Source: Bacteroidota bacterium (GTDB lineage Bacteria > Bacteroidota > Bacteroidia > Cytophagales > Cyclobacteriaceae). From it: DNA of 64,000 bases. Positions 27,396 to 36,994 of the stretch are shown here, piece after piece. The notes under the pieces are model-generated. The model saw only the letters and a program-made list of their open reading frames with translations. It was not told the origin of the DNA and did not search any database. The stretch is from NCBI GenBank assembly GCA_018266055.1, contig JAFDYT010000019.1, forward strand, positions 153,553 through 217,552, written 5' to 3'. Positions within the stretch are counted from its first letter, which is position 1; every line of letters begins with the position of its first letter. The translations under genes and the position numbers were made by a program.

Positions 27396-27785
27396 TTATA
27401 AAACAGATTTATATTGAAAGTCTTTCAGGTGATTATTGAATTCTACGAGCGTCTTTATCGGGTGCATTCTGAAAAAGTCAATCACATCGGGTTGGTAATT
27501 CAATTGCTTTGCAATACGCTTGGCCAGTAAAACTTCTGCCGGATGAAAATGATTGTCCGCGGCAATGAGTCGCAGTACCCAAAAAAGCAACTCTGCCCTT
27601 TCTTCTATTCCCCCTATCTCATCATAATCAATGGGTACCAGCTGATGCTCTTGAAGATAAGACTCTTTCAAACCATTCTCAGTAAGGATTTCTACCAGAA
27701 TATTCCTTTCTGATTGAGCAAACCTTCCATCCACATGGGCCAGGTGCAACAGAAGATTTATCTTTTTTACCAATAAGCTGTTCAT
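27396..27785 (-). CDS. TerB-like helical protein
   Basis: 129 aa all-helical protein with two repeats typical of the TerB fold: [20 protein letters not shown] and [26 protein letters not shown], each with an acidic (D-G/D-N) loop that binds metal in TerB. It is the first gene of the chemotaxis operon, 35 bases before the receptor, with a possible promoter just upstream. Its link to chemotaxis is unclear. Confidence 0.6.
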   Translation of the reverse strand: MNSLLVKKINLLLHLAHVDGRFAQSERNILVEILTENGLKESYLQEHQLVPIDYDEIGGIEERAELLFWVLRLIAADNHFHPAEVLLAKRIAKQLNYQPDVIDFFRMHPIKTLVEFNNHLKDFQYKSVL

Positions 27786-27814
27786 AATCTTATTTCTTAA
27801 TGATTGCTACATTC

Positions 27815-27822
27815 CAAAAGTA
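27815..27822 (-). promoter_or_regulatory. Candidate -7 box (TACTTTTG) for the chemotaxis operon
   Basis: TAnnTTTG is the Bacteroidota -7 consensus; on the minus strand this site reads TACTTTTG, 30 bases before the ATG at 27785. A convincing -33 TTG box is not visible, so confidence is limited. Confidence 0.4.
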
Positions 27823-27953
27823 GTGCGTCGCTAATCATTTTACCTTGTGCTTTATTCCTTAGAAGATGATCAATAAAATACATAGTTTAACATCCGTATT
27901 TTTACCTAAGGTATTTTCTTTACTACATACACGGCAGTGCTTATGCTTTTCTA

Positions 27954-29054
27954 TCATGGTGCCGGCAAATTATTTTTCCAGTCAGGAATGGCCGCCACGA
28001 TGGATGTACCTACACCAAAGTCGGATTGTACTTCAATGCTTCCTTTAACTTTTACGAGTGCCTCCTGCACCAGGTATAGACCCAAGCCTGCTCCTTTCGA
28101 AGAGGCGGTGGCACGGTAAAACATTTGAAAAATACGCGTCACAAATTCGCGTTCAATACCAATTCCGTTATCAACGATCTCGATTTTGGTCTGATGATTA
28201 AGGTTAATCACCTTTACTGAAACAAAGGATTTCGGTTTGCGCAAATCCGCGTAGTCATACACATTTTTCAAAATCTGATATAGAATTGTGTTCACCGAAA
28301 CATAATCTGAATGAATTATGGCGTTACCAACAAACACTTGCCTGTATTGCACCCGATCGTAATTAGGATGCGTATTCAACTCGTTCTTTATTTCCAATAA
28401 CATACCCCGTAAATCAACTTCATCGCACGATATGGGCTCATTCGTAATTTTTAGGAAGTCAACTAGTTTCTTGACGTGCGACTCTAACCGACCAAGCGTA
28501 GATTTCATCAATGTAATGTACTCGCTATGTTGCGTGGAGGAATCCATCTTCATAATAGAAACCAATCCTAACATGGTGCTGATTGGAGCACGCAAATCAT
28601 GCGATGCGCTATACACAAAGCGATCCAATTCGCTATGTACTTTCTCCAGCAGGTGGGTTTTCTCAGCCAGCTTATGTTCTTTCTCTACCTCCGAGGAGAT
28701 GTCCACGATCACTTCGTCATACACCAACTCACCATTGATGACTAACTCAACACTCGTTAGCCGCCCCCAAAAATTGGTACGATCACAACGATGAAAAAGG
28801 ATACGTTCATTTTGAATTTTCCCATAGGCTCTCAACTTCATCTTGACATGGTAGTACGAATCAGAATCAGCGAATATTTGCCGCCGGGGCAAGGCATGCG
28901 CCTCGTCCATGGATTCAATTTGAAATGCAGTTAGGGCTTCCTCATTCATATAAGAAAACCCCTTGTCGGTACTCCTCAAAATAAGGACGGGTAGAATGTT
29001 CCTTACTGAATCAATGATCGCAAGTTCCAATTTTTCCGTCATGATGTTAGGCAT
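27954..29054 (-). CDS. PAS sensor histidine kinase
   Basis: 366 aa, cytoplasmic. A PAS-like sensor fills residues ~8-120 and a helix leads to the HisKA domain with phospho-acceptor H152 in SASHDLRAPISTMLG. The ATPase has the N box (LYQILKNVYDYADL), G1 (VDNGIGIERE), F region (IFQMFYRA) and G2 (GAGLGLYLVQ). It is transcribed divergently from the receiver-fusion gene at 29195, a possible partner, and lies next to the chemotaxis operon in the same orientation with ~170 bases between. Confidence 0.88.
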   Translation of the reverse strand: MPNIMTEKLELAIIDSVRNILPVLILRSTDKGFSYMNEEALTAFQIESMDEAHALPRRQIFADSDSYYHVKMKLRAYGKIQNERILFHRCDRTNFWGRLTSVELVINGELVYDEVIVDISSEVEKEHKLAEKTHLLEKVHSELDRFVYSASHDLRAPISTMLGLVSIMKMDSSTQHSEYITLMKSTLGRLESHVKKLVDFLKITNEPISCDEVDLRGMLLEIKNELNTHPNYDRVQYRQVFVGNAIIHSDYVSVNTILYQILKNVYDYADLRKPKSFVSVKVINLNHQTKIEIVDNGIGIEREFVTRIFQMFYRATASSKGAGLGLYLVQEALVKVKGSIEVQSDFGVGTSIVAAIPDWKNNLPAP

Positions 29055-29194
29055 ATCACAAAGGTGCCTAATCCCTGATTTGAATGAAATACAACTTACT
29101 ACTAACAGGAACCTAAGTAATTCTACTGATATCCCACTAAAGTGAATTCGGAGTCGGTCATTCGACTACTTTAAATGGTTTAATTTGAAATAAC

Positions 29195-29998
29195 ATGATG
29201 GGTGATTTTGATTTAGCTGAGACGTGCAATTCGTTGATCCGGTCTCTGGAAAAGGAATTAGGGTCTAAAAGTATTTTGCGATTGAGTTTGGATGTCCAAC
29301 TTCCTAACCGGATTATTGGAGACCAGGAAGGCTTACGTAGTTCCATTGTTCAAATCTGTGAATTTCTTACTAGCCACCTCATCAATGGGCTTGTGGATAT
29401 TGAAATTGTTAAGACCGGACAACACAACGGGAGTATTACACTCACGGTGGAAGTGCGCGGCTCTGATTCTTCAAATGAAGAAAAAAGGGCTATGAAAGCC
29501 TTGTCGGAAATGAATATGAACTGGCTTTCAACGATGCCGTACAAAACATCGTTTTCGATTCATCATGAATTCTATCATTTCTCCTTTCGAATGACCTTTG
29601 ATCGGGTCAAAAAGGAAGAAAAAGAACCTCGTCCTCGTTTCGCGGATGCAAAAATTCTAATTGCTGAAGACAACGAAACTAACGCAATGGTTTTTACCTC
29701 CTTCCTCGAAGACTGGGGGTGTGAAGTCACGGTCGTTGCCAATGGTGAAGAAGCTATTTCAAAAATAAATCAACAGGTTTTTGACCTTGTGCTGATGGAC
29801 ATCTACATGCCTAAGATGAATGGCACAGCATCCACACGACTTATCCGACAGGTAAACAAAACAATTCCAATCATTATCCTTACGGCTTCGTCTCTTGAAT
29901 TGGATATCAACGAATGCTTCTCGGCCGGAGCCAACGACTTTCTCCTGAAACCCATTAGTAGCAGTCAACTGAGATCGGTTATTGAAAAGTATTTGTGA
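29195..29998 (+). CDS. Receiver protein with degenerate kinase-ATPase-like N terminus
   Basis: 267 aa. The C-terminal ~115 residues are a standard receiver: IAEDNETNAM, phospho-acceptor D202 (VLMDIYMPKMNG) and K252 (LLKPIS). The N-terminal ~140 residues resemble the ATPase half of a hybrid kinase (LPNRIIGDQEGLRSSIVQI for the usual LP...GD..RLRQIL), but there is no phospho-acceptor histidine, the N box asparagine is missing (CEFLTSHLING) and no DxGxG or GxGLGL glycine motif is present. It is probably a kinase-dead regulator derived from a hybrid kinase. It lies 15 bases before the next kinase gene, so the two may form a pathway. Confidence 0.75.
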   Translation: MMGDFDLAETCNSLIRSLEKELGSKSILRLSLDVQLPNRIIGDQEGLRSSIVQICEFLTSHLINGLVDIEIVKTGQHNGSITLTVEVRGSDSSNEEKRAMKALSEMNMNWLSTMPYKTSFSIHHEFYHFSFRMTFDRVKKEEKEPRPRFADAKILIAEDNETNAMVFTSFLEDWGCEVTVVANGEEAISKINQQVFDLVLMDIYMPKMNGTASTRLIRQVNKTIPIIILTASSLELDINECFSAGANDFLLKPISSSQLRSVIEKYL

Positions 29999-30013
29999 GT
30001 TAATACAAAGCGA

Positions 30014-32761
30014 ATGAACCGGTTAAACCGCCTTATCGAGTCCGTGCACAAATCGCTCATCCACAGCGATGCAGGTGAACTTGAGTTTGAGCGTGCGCGG
30101 CAAAACCTTACCATTACTTTAATTACGTTTATCACCGGCCTAATTTATGGCATTTCCTTTTTGCCATCTGGCCAATATCTGCTTGCGTTGATCTGCATTA
30201 TTAATTCCCTTTTAGTATTGCTTATTCCTATTGGTTTTAAATTTTTCTCCGCACGGCAGAACAATATTTTGTTTCATTTCTTTGGGTTGGCCTTTTTAAG
30301 TTTTAACATTTTCGGTAGCGGCAACCACTACAGCATTGGCATACTTCTTTGGATAATCCTGGTCATTAATTTAGCCTTTTCATTGCTGGATCGAAATGCA
30401 GCAGTTGCCTTTGGCTTAATAGCATTAATCATGCTTATCGTCCGGCAAATCCTGGTCGATTCGCCAGTCCATTTACCTTATGTTATCCCACAAGAAATTA
30501 TCGATTCACCGCGAGCCATTGATATTGCTATTCCCGGACTGATCAATCTATTCATTATTTATTCTACCTACGGCCTGTATGAGAAATCCTTATCCTTACT
30601 TCAGCACTCCAACCAAAACGTTAACCTTCTCAACAAAGAACTTTTCAAAAGCAAGTTAGCCTACTGGACCATCGTTGAAAAAAGTCCCGGGTTCATCTTT
30701 ACTCATACACTATCGGGCAAGATTCTGTTTGTGAATTCCGCCTTAGAAAAACAAATTAACGCCTCTATTAGTCAACTTATCCACAAACCCATTCAAGTAC
30801 TTCTTCCCAACATCTCCTGTGATTACATCGAAAAGTACCTTCATAGTTTAAATCAAGCGGGCCACTGCGAAGGTTTCTTTAAGATCGGCGATGAATGTAA
30901 TCCTCAATACTATTCATATCGGAGCACCTTATTCTCTGACGATACAGGTGATCGTGTGGTCATCTGTTTTGCAGAAGACTCCACCGAGAAAGAAGCCAAC
31001 CGGCTAAAAGTAATAAAGAGGGAAGAAGAACTAGAGGCTACCATATCTTCTTTGAACGACGCCGTCATTTTGATTAATAATCAGAACCGTATTTTTAGGT
31101 GCTGGTCTACACTAAGTTTTCTTCCTCAGCCTGAAGCATGCCTCGGGAAGACAATTAATGATGCCTTCGGGACGCCACTTCAGGATCAATTCGAATTCTT
31201 TATTGAATCCTTTCACCGATCTAGGAAAAACAATACGCAAGAAGTAATACAAATTCCAGCCTACTTCACGGAAGAAAAAAAATGGCTGCGATTCAAAATC
31301 TCACCGGTGAATGGACAGGAACTTAATATCGCTGCTTCAATCTATATTTCTGATATCACTGAAGAGCATCTGGAAGAAGTCAGTTCAAGAATAAGGCTTG
31401 AAAAACTACAACGCTACCAGACTTGCCTTAGCAGGTTGTCGCACTCCGATCTTGTCTCCAATGTCAATCTCAACCAAAGTATTGCGCTGATTTTGAAAGA
31501 AGCAGCCGAAGCAATGAATGTACAGATCGCAAAGTACTGGGAAATTGATCAAAACCTAGCATCTATGGATTGCAAGATGATTTGGATGAATCATACCCTT
31601 CGTTATCCCAACACCACTATTCGTCCGGCGCAGGAGGGAATACTGAACTACTTTTCCCCCCTTAGAAACGGGAAGCCTGTTTATTCCAACGATGTCCATC
31701 GCGATATCGGAGAAACAAAATTTTGCCGAAACACCCTAACACCACTCCACGTTAAGTCATTTCTTCTTACGCCTATTTTCATGCACGGCCAATTGCACGG
31801 AGGACTATGCGTAGATACCATCGACGAGAAAGTAACGTGGGACGAACAGGACATTTCCTTTGCCGAGTCTATCGTCACCATTATGTCATTAACCATCGAA
31901 GCGGATGTGAGAAAGAAAGCCACCGAAAAATTAAAAGAGTACTCTCAGCAGACGCTGGAGTATTCGCGGCAACTTCAGATCACCAACAGCGAGATGGTCA
32001 CAGTAATGGAAAACCTGGCGGAGGCACGAAAGAAAGCCGAAGAATCGGAGCGGTTGAAGTCGATGTTTCTTGCCAACATGTCTCACGAAATCAGGACTCC
32101 CATGAATGCCATCATGGGCTTTTCTGAATTGCTGGAGAGCCCACGAACGAGCGAATCAAAAAGAAAAGAGTTTACGCGGTTGATACGCGTTCATTCGCAG
32201 GATTTGCTGGCGATACTAAACGACGTGCTCGATTATTCAAAACTTGAATCAGGCCAGGCATCCCTTATTGAAATAGAAGGCAACATTGATGAATTAATTG
32301 AGCGGCTCATCAATGGCATGCGGGCCGAGACGCATTACCTCAATCATAAGGAAGTCGTTCTTCAAAACTCGAACCAGCTTTCCCCGGAAAGAAACTTTAT
32401 TAAAGCTGATTTTATAAGGTTGTTTCAGGTATTGAACAACCTGTTAACCAATGCCGTGAAGTTTACTGACTACGGCAAGGTGAGCATAGGGTGCAAAGAC
32501 GAAGTCGATCATCTTCTTTTCTTTGTGTCGGATACGGGAATAGGAATACCAAAAAACAAAAAGGAGATTATTTTCGAATCCTTCCGGCAAGCCGACGATT
32601 GGGTTCATCAGAAGCATGGAGGCTCAGGCTTGGGACTAGCCATCTGCAAGGGAAATGTAGAGATGTGGGGAGGAAAAATCTGGGTAGAATCTGAAATAAA
32701 CGTAGGCAGTACTTTCTATTTCACGCTTCCGATCCGGAAGAAAAACCGCAGACTCTCGTAG
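30014..32761 (+). CDS. Membrane sensor histidine kinase (6TM-PAS-PAS-GAF-HisKA-HATPase)
   Basis: 915 aa. About six TM helices (residues ~28-190) are followed by a PAS domain (~215-330), a second PAS (~340-455), a GAF domain (~470-640, ending HGGLCVDTI), a coiled coil and the kinase core. Phospho-acceptor is H691 in MFLANMSHEIRTPMNAIMGF. The ATPase has LFQVLNNLLTNAVKFT, VSDTGIGIPK and GGSGLGLAICKG. There is no attached receiver; the receiver fusion encoded 15 bases upstream is the obvious candidate phospho-acceptor. Ligands are unknown. Confidence 0.9.
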   Translation: MNRLNRLIESVHKSLIHSDAGELEFERARQNLTITLITFITGLIYGISFLPSGQYLLALICIINSLLVLLIPIGFKFFSARQNNILFHFFGLAFLSFNIFGSGNHYSIGILLWIILVINLAFSLLDRNAAVAFGLIALIMLIVRQILVDSPVHLPYVIPQEIIDSPRAIDIAIPGLINLFIIYSTYGLYEKSLSLLQHSNQNVNLLNKELFKSKLAYWTIVEKSPGFIFTHTLSGKILFVNSALEKQINASISQLIHKPIQVLLPNISCDYIEKYLHSLNQAGHCEGFFKIGDECNPQYYSYRSTLFSDDTGDRVVICFAEDSTEKEANRLKVIKREEELEATISSLNDAVILINNQNRIFRCWSTLSFLPQPEACLGKTINDAFGTPLQDQFEFFIESFHRSRKNNTQEVIQIPAYFTEEKKWLRFKISPVNGQELNIAASIYISDITEEHLEEVSSRIRLEKLQRYQTCLSRLSHSDLVSNVNLNQSIALILKEAAEAMNVQIAKYWEIDQNLASMDCKMIWMNHTLRYPNTTIRPAQEGILNYFSPLRNGKPVYSNDVHRDIGETKFCRNTLTPLHVKSFLLTPIFMHGQLHGGLCVDTIDEKVTWDEQDISFAESIVTIMSLTIEADVRKKATEKLKEYSQQTLEYSRQLQITNSEMVTVMENLAEARKKAEESERLKSMFLANMSHEIRTPMNAIMGFSELLESPRTSESKRKEFTRLIRVHSQDLLAILNDVLDYSKLESGQASLIEIEGNIDELIERLINGMRAETHYLNHKEVVLQNSNQLSPERNFIKADFIRLFQVLNNLLTNAVKFTDYGKVSIGCKDEVDHLLFFVSDTGIGIPKNKKEIIFESFRQADDWVHQKHGGSGLGLAICKGNVEMWGGKIWVESEINVGSTFYFTLPIRKKNRRLS

Positions 32762-33003
32762 TATCGGCAATCGTCTGCTCGACCAAAAAGAATTTATTAA
32801 AAGTCAAAATGTGTCTTGCCAAACTGACAACACTGCAGAGGATTGAATCCACTAGACTCTGCGTACTCCAAATTACACATAACCTAACTTTCCGACTCCG
32901 TCTCCCACATCGTCAACGTTAGCTTTCCGGACACAGAGAGTTTATTTAAGTTTTAGCGAGAAGCTAAATTGTTAGTGCAGCGGGCGTTTCGGCTACCCAC
33001 GCG

Positions 33004-33633
33004 TCAGAACTGAATCTTCTGCTCAATTATCTTTTTAATAAGCTCAGTGGTGTTTTTCAAATTGAACTTGTTCAACACGTTGGCTCTGTGGGTTTCTACG
33101 GTGCGTGGACTCACATCCAGCTTGTCGGCGATTTCCTTACTAGAGTAACCTTCCATCAGAAAGCTGATGATTTCCTTTTCCTTGTTGGTAAGAAAAGGAA
33201 GGCCTCCTTTCGGGCGGTTGTACACATTGTTAATCAGAAGACTCGATATTTCAAGCGAAAAGAACCTCTCACCCCTAATTACTTTTTGAACTCCTTTTAA
33301 TAGTTCATTGGGTTCAACGTCTTTGTGAATGTATCCATCCACCTCGGCTTCCAGCGCGTTCACAATATAAAACTCTTCCTTATGTGCGCTAAGGATGATT
33401 ACTTTCAGCGCCGGGTTTACATTCTTTATGTATTTTGCTACATCCAAACCGCTTTCGTCGCCCAGAGAAATATCCACAAATATAATATCAGCCGAGAGGG
33501 TTGGCACCAGAGGTTTTAACTGAGCGAAGGATTTGTACTCGCCTGTAATTTCAATCTCCGGATCCATTTTTAAAATCGCGATTAGACCCATGCGAAACAA
33601 GGTGTGGTCGTCCAAAAGTACTATCCTGGTCAT
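33004..33633 (-). CDS. NarL/FixJ-type response regulator
   Basis: 209 aa from the ATG at 33633 (a TTG at 33651 is possible). Receiver with LLDDHTLFR, D54 in IIFVDISLGDESG and K in YIHKDVEP, followed by a LuxR HTH (LTNKEKEIISFLMEGYSSKEIADKL, then SPRTVETHR). It is divergent from the lipoprotein/hybrid kinase modules that start 246 bases away and is the best-placed transcriptional output for them. Confidence 0.92.
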   Translation of the reverse strand: MTRIVLLDDHTLFRMGLIAILKMDPEIEITGEYKSFAQLKPLVPTLSADIIFVDISLGDESGLDVAKYIKNVNPALKVIILSAHKEEFYIVNALEAEVDGYIHKDVEPNELLKGVQKVIRGERFFSLEISSLLINNVYNRPKGGLPFLTNKEKEIISFLMEGYSSKEIADKLDVSPRTVETHRANVLNKFNLKNTTELIKKIIEQKIQF

Positions 33634-33878
33634 AGGTGGTTTAGATCCCAATTTATACTAATTTTTCACACCGCAAACAATTTATGTTCGGCTTCGTCTA
33701 TGAAATCCTTAAAATGGTTGGGAACCAGCCATCCAAGGCGGGATTTAAATACTTCTTACGTTTAAGGAGGAAGGGTTCTAACCTTAAAAAACAAAAAGAA
33801 TTACTTGTCTTTTTTAGACTTAAACGAGTTCTTTCCCTTATAAATCGATAAGTTTAGAGAAGCAATTTAAATGAATCA

Positions 33879-34439
33879 ATGCCTACTATGAACGCGAAGG
33901 AATGGAGTAAGCGCATATTGATTTTTCTGATCGTATTCAGTTGCCAAACTTGCACTAACAAAAAGGCTGATTCAGAATCAAAGACAAAGGAAGCTTTTGT
34001 ATTTTTTTCAAGTACGGAAGGGAAAGATCGCTTTACTATTGAACTAATTGGCAACAAAGCGATTACAAGCAGTTTTAGAATAAGGATTTACAACCCCGCT
34101 GGAGCTAAAATTTACGAATACAATTGGGCTGCAGGCATTTCATTTATAATCGAAGAGAGCCGAATCAACGAGCGGAAAATGGTGAGAAAAAAAATCCTGT
34201 CATTTTATGATAACTTCTTTAACAAAAATAACTTCTGTAAAATCTCAGACATGAAAATTACCGGACTCTTTCAGTCAAGTGATTCGGCGGTAATGAAAAA
34301 TATATTAAAGGATTACAATAGTCAGGTCTTTATTATGGGGATCCAGGACTTTTGTCTTAGCTACTCACAAAAAAATCAGAAAGTATTGACGTTTAAAGCT
34401 ATGAGGAAAACGACGTTAAAAAAACACAGTCTCCTTTGA
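33879..34439 (+). CDS. Lipoprotein of a kinase-coupled pair, copy 1
   Basis: 186 aa from ATG 33879 (ATG 33888 also possible). Basic N terminus, hydrophobic stretch ILIFLIVFSC and a lipobox-like FSC or QTC. The mature domain (EAFVFFSSTEGKDRFTIELIG, SFRIRIYNPAGAKIYEYNW, SDMKITGLFQSSDS, GIQDFCLSYSQK) aligns throughout with the protein at 36437: both share FxF/NFS...KD.F..E..G, SD(M/L)KITGL and (V/I)QD(Y/F)C(L/I).(Y/F)S.K. No known family is recognised. Its TGA overlaps the following kinase ATG by one base (TGATG), so it is probably a periplasm-facing input protein for that kinase. Confidence 0.75.
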   Translation: MPTMNAKEWSKRILIFLIVFSCQTCTNKKADSESKTKEAFVFFSSTEGKDRFTIELIGNKAITSSFRIRIYNPAGAKIYEYNWAAGISFIIEESRINERKMVRKKILSFYDNFFNKNNFCKISDMKITGLFQSSDSAVMKNILKDYNSQVFIMGIQDFCLSYSQKNQKVLTFKAMRKTTLKKHSLL

Positions 34440-36313
34440 TGAAAAAACGGGTTAAAAACGTATTTCAAAGAATTATAAATCTGTGTTCAGAGAAAATAGT
34501 CTCCCTTCCGATACCATCCCTGTTATACAGTATCGCCGGTCTATCCATCGCAAACATAGCGTTTACCATAATTTCTAATTCCATTATTGACGATAGTTTG
34601 TTGCAAACGAAAATAGCAGAGCATGTACTATTTGAACTGGAGTATGGAAATGAAAGAACAATGCGGCATGTTGATGTTACGATGAGAGGTTTTGCTATTG
34701 TCCCAGACGAAAAGTACCTGTACAGAAGTCATGAATTCCTTGTAATCGATCAAGAGAATAACTTCAAAAGGCTGGACAGTTTGCTTAGACTGCAGGGTTA
34801 CAATAACAAGGAAGGCCAGTTATATCTCGAGCAATATAAAGCTGATTTAAGGAGGTTTGTTTCTTATCATGGCAGAATGATTTCTTATTTGAAACGTGGA
34901 GAGAGAGCCAGATTTGAAGAGGAATTCAAAAAAGATGTTGGAGCTAATTTTTGGCCACGTTTTTCAAACGCATTGTCAACAATTTCCGAATTTGAATACG
35001 ATATAACTGAAAACGCAACCAATAGATACAAGTTCTTCTCTTCCTTTATAATCTATTATCAGTTTTTCTCTTTCGTATTTATTTGCTTTGTCCTGGTTCT
35101 CGTGTTCAGAAGAATAATGATCAACAGATCGATTGACAAGTTTAACGAGAAGCAAAAGATGATCGAAGAGTTAAATAAAGCGAAGGAAAACATGTTATCT
35201 CTGATGAGCCATGAAATCCGAACGCCTCTCAATTCCATGATTGGTCTCTCCCACGTGTTGAGCAAACGAAATCCACGCCCTGACCAAATGGAAATCATCA
35301 ACACACTCGAAGCTTCCGGAGATCACTTAATTCACATTGTCAACGATATCCTCGATTATAATAAAATCCATGCCAAGGGCATAAATCTCGATGTAAGTCC
35401 TTTTGAGTTGTCCGTAATTCTGAAACAGATTCATTCGATGTTTATGCGAATGGCTGAGGATCGAAATTTGTATTTTACCGTACAGATAGATAGTGCAATA
35501 CCCATCAAGCTTTTAGGAGACCCTACCCGGCTGGTGCAAATATTAAGTAATCTGGTAAGTAATGGATTAAAGTTCACCTCAGCGGGAGGTGTCCGTGTAA
35601 ACGCCCAATTAATTAGCTCCGAAGGATCGACGGCCTTGGTGGAGTTTGTGGTGCAGGATACAGGCATAGGTATCAATGAGAGTGAAATGGAGAATATATT
35701 CCTTCCGTTTAGACAGGAAAAGAATATCCACGGAAAATTCGGAGGCACCGGACTTGGTCTGACTATTGTAAAAAGTATTGTTGAGCTAATGGGTGGAGAG
35801 ATAAACGTGAGCAGTTCAAAGAGCAAGGGCTCCACATTTAAGGCAAGTATTCCTTTCAAACTTCCATCCGGAAACACACAAGAACCGGCGAATGATTCGG
35901 AATCAGCCGGGATAGCTAATACCTTCTTATTGAAGAACAAGAAAGTGCTTTATGTGGAGGATGTTGAGTCAAATTGGTTTTTGGTAAACAACATATTGAC
36001 GGACTATTCGATAGCGTGTGAAAATGCCGAAAACGGGTCTAAGACATTAGACTATGTTTCTCGCACGAGATACGATTTAATACTGCTCGACGTACAACTA
36101 CCGGACATCAGTGGCTTCGATATAGCGCGGTCAATCCGAGGCAACCTTGACTCTAAGAACAAAACGACCCCGATTATCCTTTTCTCAGCTTTCACCACTT
36201 TGAGAGAAGAAGAACTTAAAGCGTGCGGAGCAAACGATTTTTTGGGCAAACCGTTCAGACAGGATACGTTAATCCAAAAAATGGCGGAGTTGATCAGAAA
36301 CGGAAATAAATAA
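34439..36313 (+). CDS. Hybrid histidine kinase, copy 1 (CHASE3-like sensor, HisKA, HATPase, REC)
   Basis: 624 aa. TM1 (~20-45) and TM2 (~200-225) flank a periplasmic helical domain with MRHVDVTMRGFAIVPDEKYLY, like a CHASE3 four-helix bundle. Phospho-acceptor H258 in MSHEIRTPLNSMIGLSH; ATPase with LVQILSNLVSNGLKFT, VQDTGIGINE and FGGTGLGLTIVK; C-terminal receiver with D551 (LILLDVQLPD). It is translationally coupled to the preceding lipoprotein. The receiver needs an HPt partner; the HPt-like gene at 38866 is the nearest candidate. Copy 2 at 36994 has the same architecture with its acceptor at the same residue number. Confidence 0.92.
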   Translation: MKKRVKNVFQRIINLCSEKIVSLPIPSLLYSIAGLSIANIAFTIISNSIIDDSLLQTKIAEHVLFELEYGNERTMRHVDVTMRGFAIVPDEKYLYRSHEFLVIDQENNFKRLDSLLRLQGYNNKEGQLYLEQYKADLRRFVSYHGRMISYLKRGERARFEEEFKKDVGANFWPRFSNALSTISEFEYDITENATNRYKFFSSFIIYYQFFSFVFICFVLVLVFRRIMINRSIDKFNEKQKMIEELNKAKENMLSLMSHEIRTPLNSMIGLSHVLSKRNPRPDQMEIINTLEASGDHLIHIVNDILDYNKIHAKGINLDVSPFELSVILKQIHSMFMRMAEDRNLYFTVQIDSAIPIKLLGDPTRLVQILSNLVSNGLKFTSAGGVRVNAQLISSEGSTALVEFVVQDTGIGINESEMENIFLPFRQEKNIHGKFGGTGLGLTIVKSIVELMGGEINVSSSKSKGSTFKASIPFKLPSGNTQEPANDSESAGIANTFLLKNKKVLYVEDVESNWFLVNNILTDYSIACENAENGSKTLDYVSRTRYDLILLDVQLPDISGFDIARSIRGNLDSKNKTTPIILFSAFTTLREEELKACGANDFLGKPFRQDTLIQKMAELIRNGNK

Positions 36314-36436
36314 TGTATCGCCAGTGCACCAAGTAGGATTTTTTTTGAACAAATATTTCATACCAAAAACAGTTTTATCTTCAGCTTTCAACTGTGTATA
36401 TTTAATAGCATTGTACCAGAAAACTTGAATTTCATC

Positions 36437-36994
36437 ATGTTTTTTAAAAAGATCTATCTGTATTTATTTCTGCTATTTTTTGTATCGCTTTGCCCCGGAT
36501 GCGAAAGTAAAAGAATCGGATCGAACGAAAGGCTGTATAAAAGGGAAGCTTACATTAATTTTTCAAATAAGCAGAGTAAGGATCATTTCGTGCTAGAATT
36601 TTTAGGCACAGAGGTATTATTCGGCAGCACAAGGCTAAGGATATTTTCATCCACCGGAGATACCCTATATAATTTCACATGGGAGGTAAGCAATTATTTT
36701 TGGAAAGAAGACAGCCGTTATCTGGACGAGTCACAACGGATTCAAAAATTTTGGAATATTTTCGATCACACCTTAGACGAATCAAGCTTTAGCCCCATGT
36801 CTGACCTAAAGATCACCGGGCTCATCTATTCTACTGACGAAGACTTTGCCAGGGATATTACGAGCGATTCAACGAATGTTGGCCTGCTCTTGAACGTGCA
36901 GGATTATTGCATTGCTTTCTCCAAAAAATACAATAAGGCGATTCGCCTTAGGGCTATCCGAAAGAGCATTTTAAAAAAATATAATCTCCTTTGA
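36437..36994 (+). CDS. Lipoprotein of a kinase-coupled pair, copy 2
   Basis: 185 aa from ATG 36437; a TTG at 36425 is also in frame. Signal with very hydrophobic YLYLFLLFFVSL and CPGC at the lipidation site. Same domain as the protein at 33879: YINFSNKQSKDHFVLEFLG, TRLRIFSSTGDTLYNFTW, SDLKITGLIYSTDE, LNVQDYCIAFSKKYNKAIRLRAIRKSILKK. TGATG overlap with the next kinase again implies coupling. It is divergent enough from copy 1 to suggest a different ligand or an old duplication. Confidence 0.75.
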   Translation: MFFKKIYLYLFLLFFVSLCPGCESKRIGSNERLYKREAYINFSNKQSKDHFVLEFLGTEVLFGSTRLRIFSSTGDTLYNFTWEVSNYFWKEDSRYLDESQRIQKFWNIFDHTLDESSFSPMSDLKITGLIYSTDEDFARDITSDSTNVGLLLNVQDYCIAFSKKYNKAIRLRAIRKSILKKYNLL

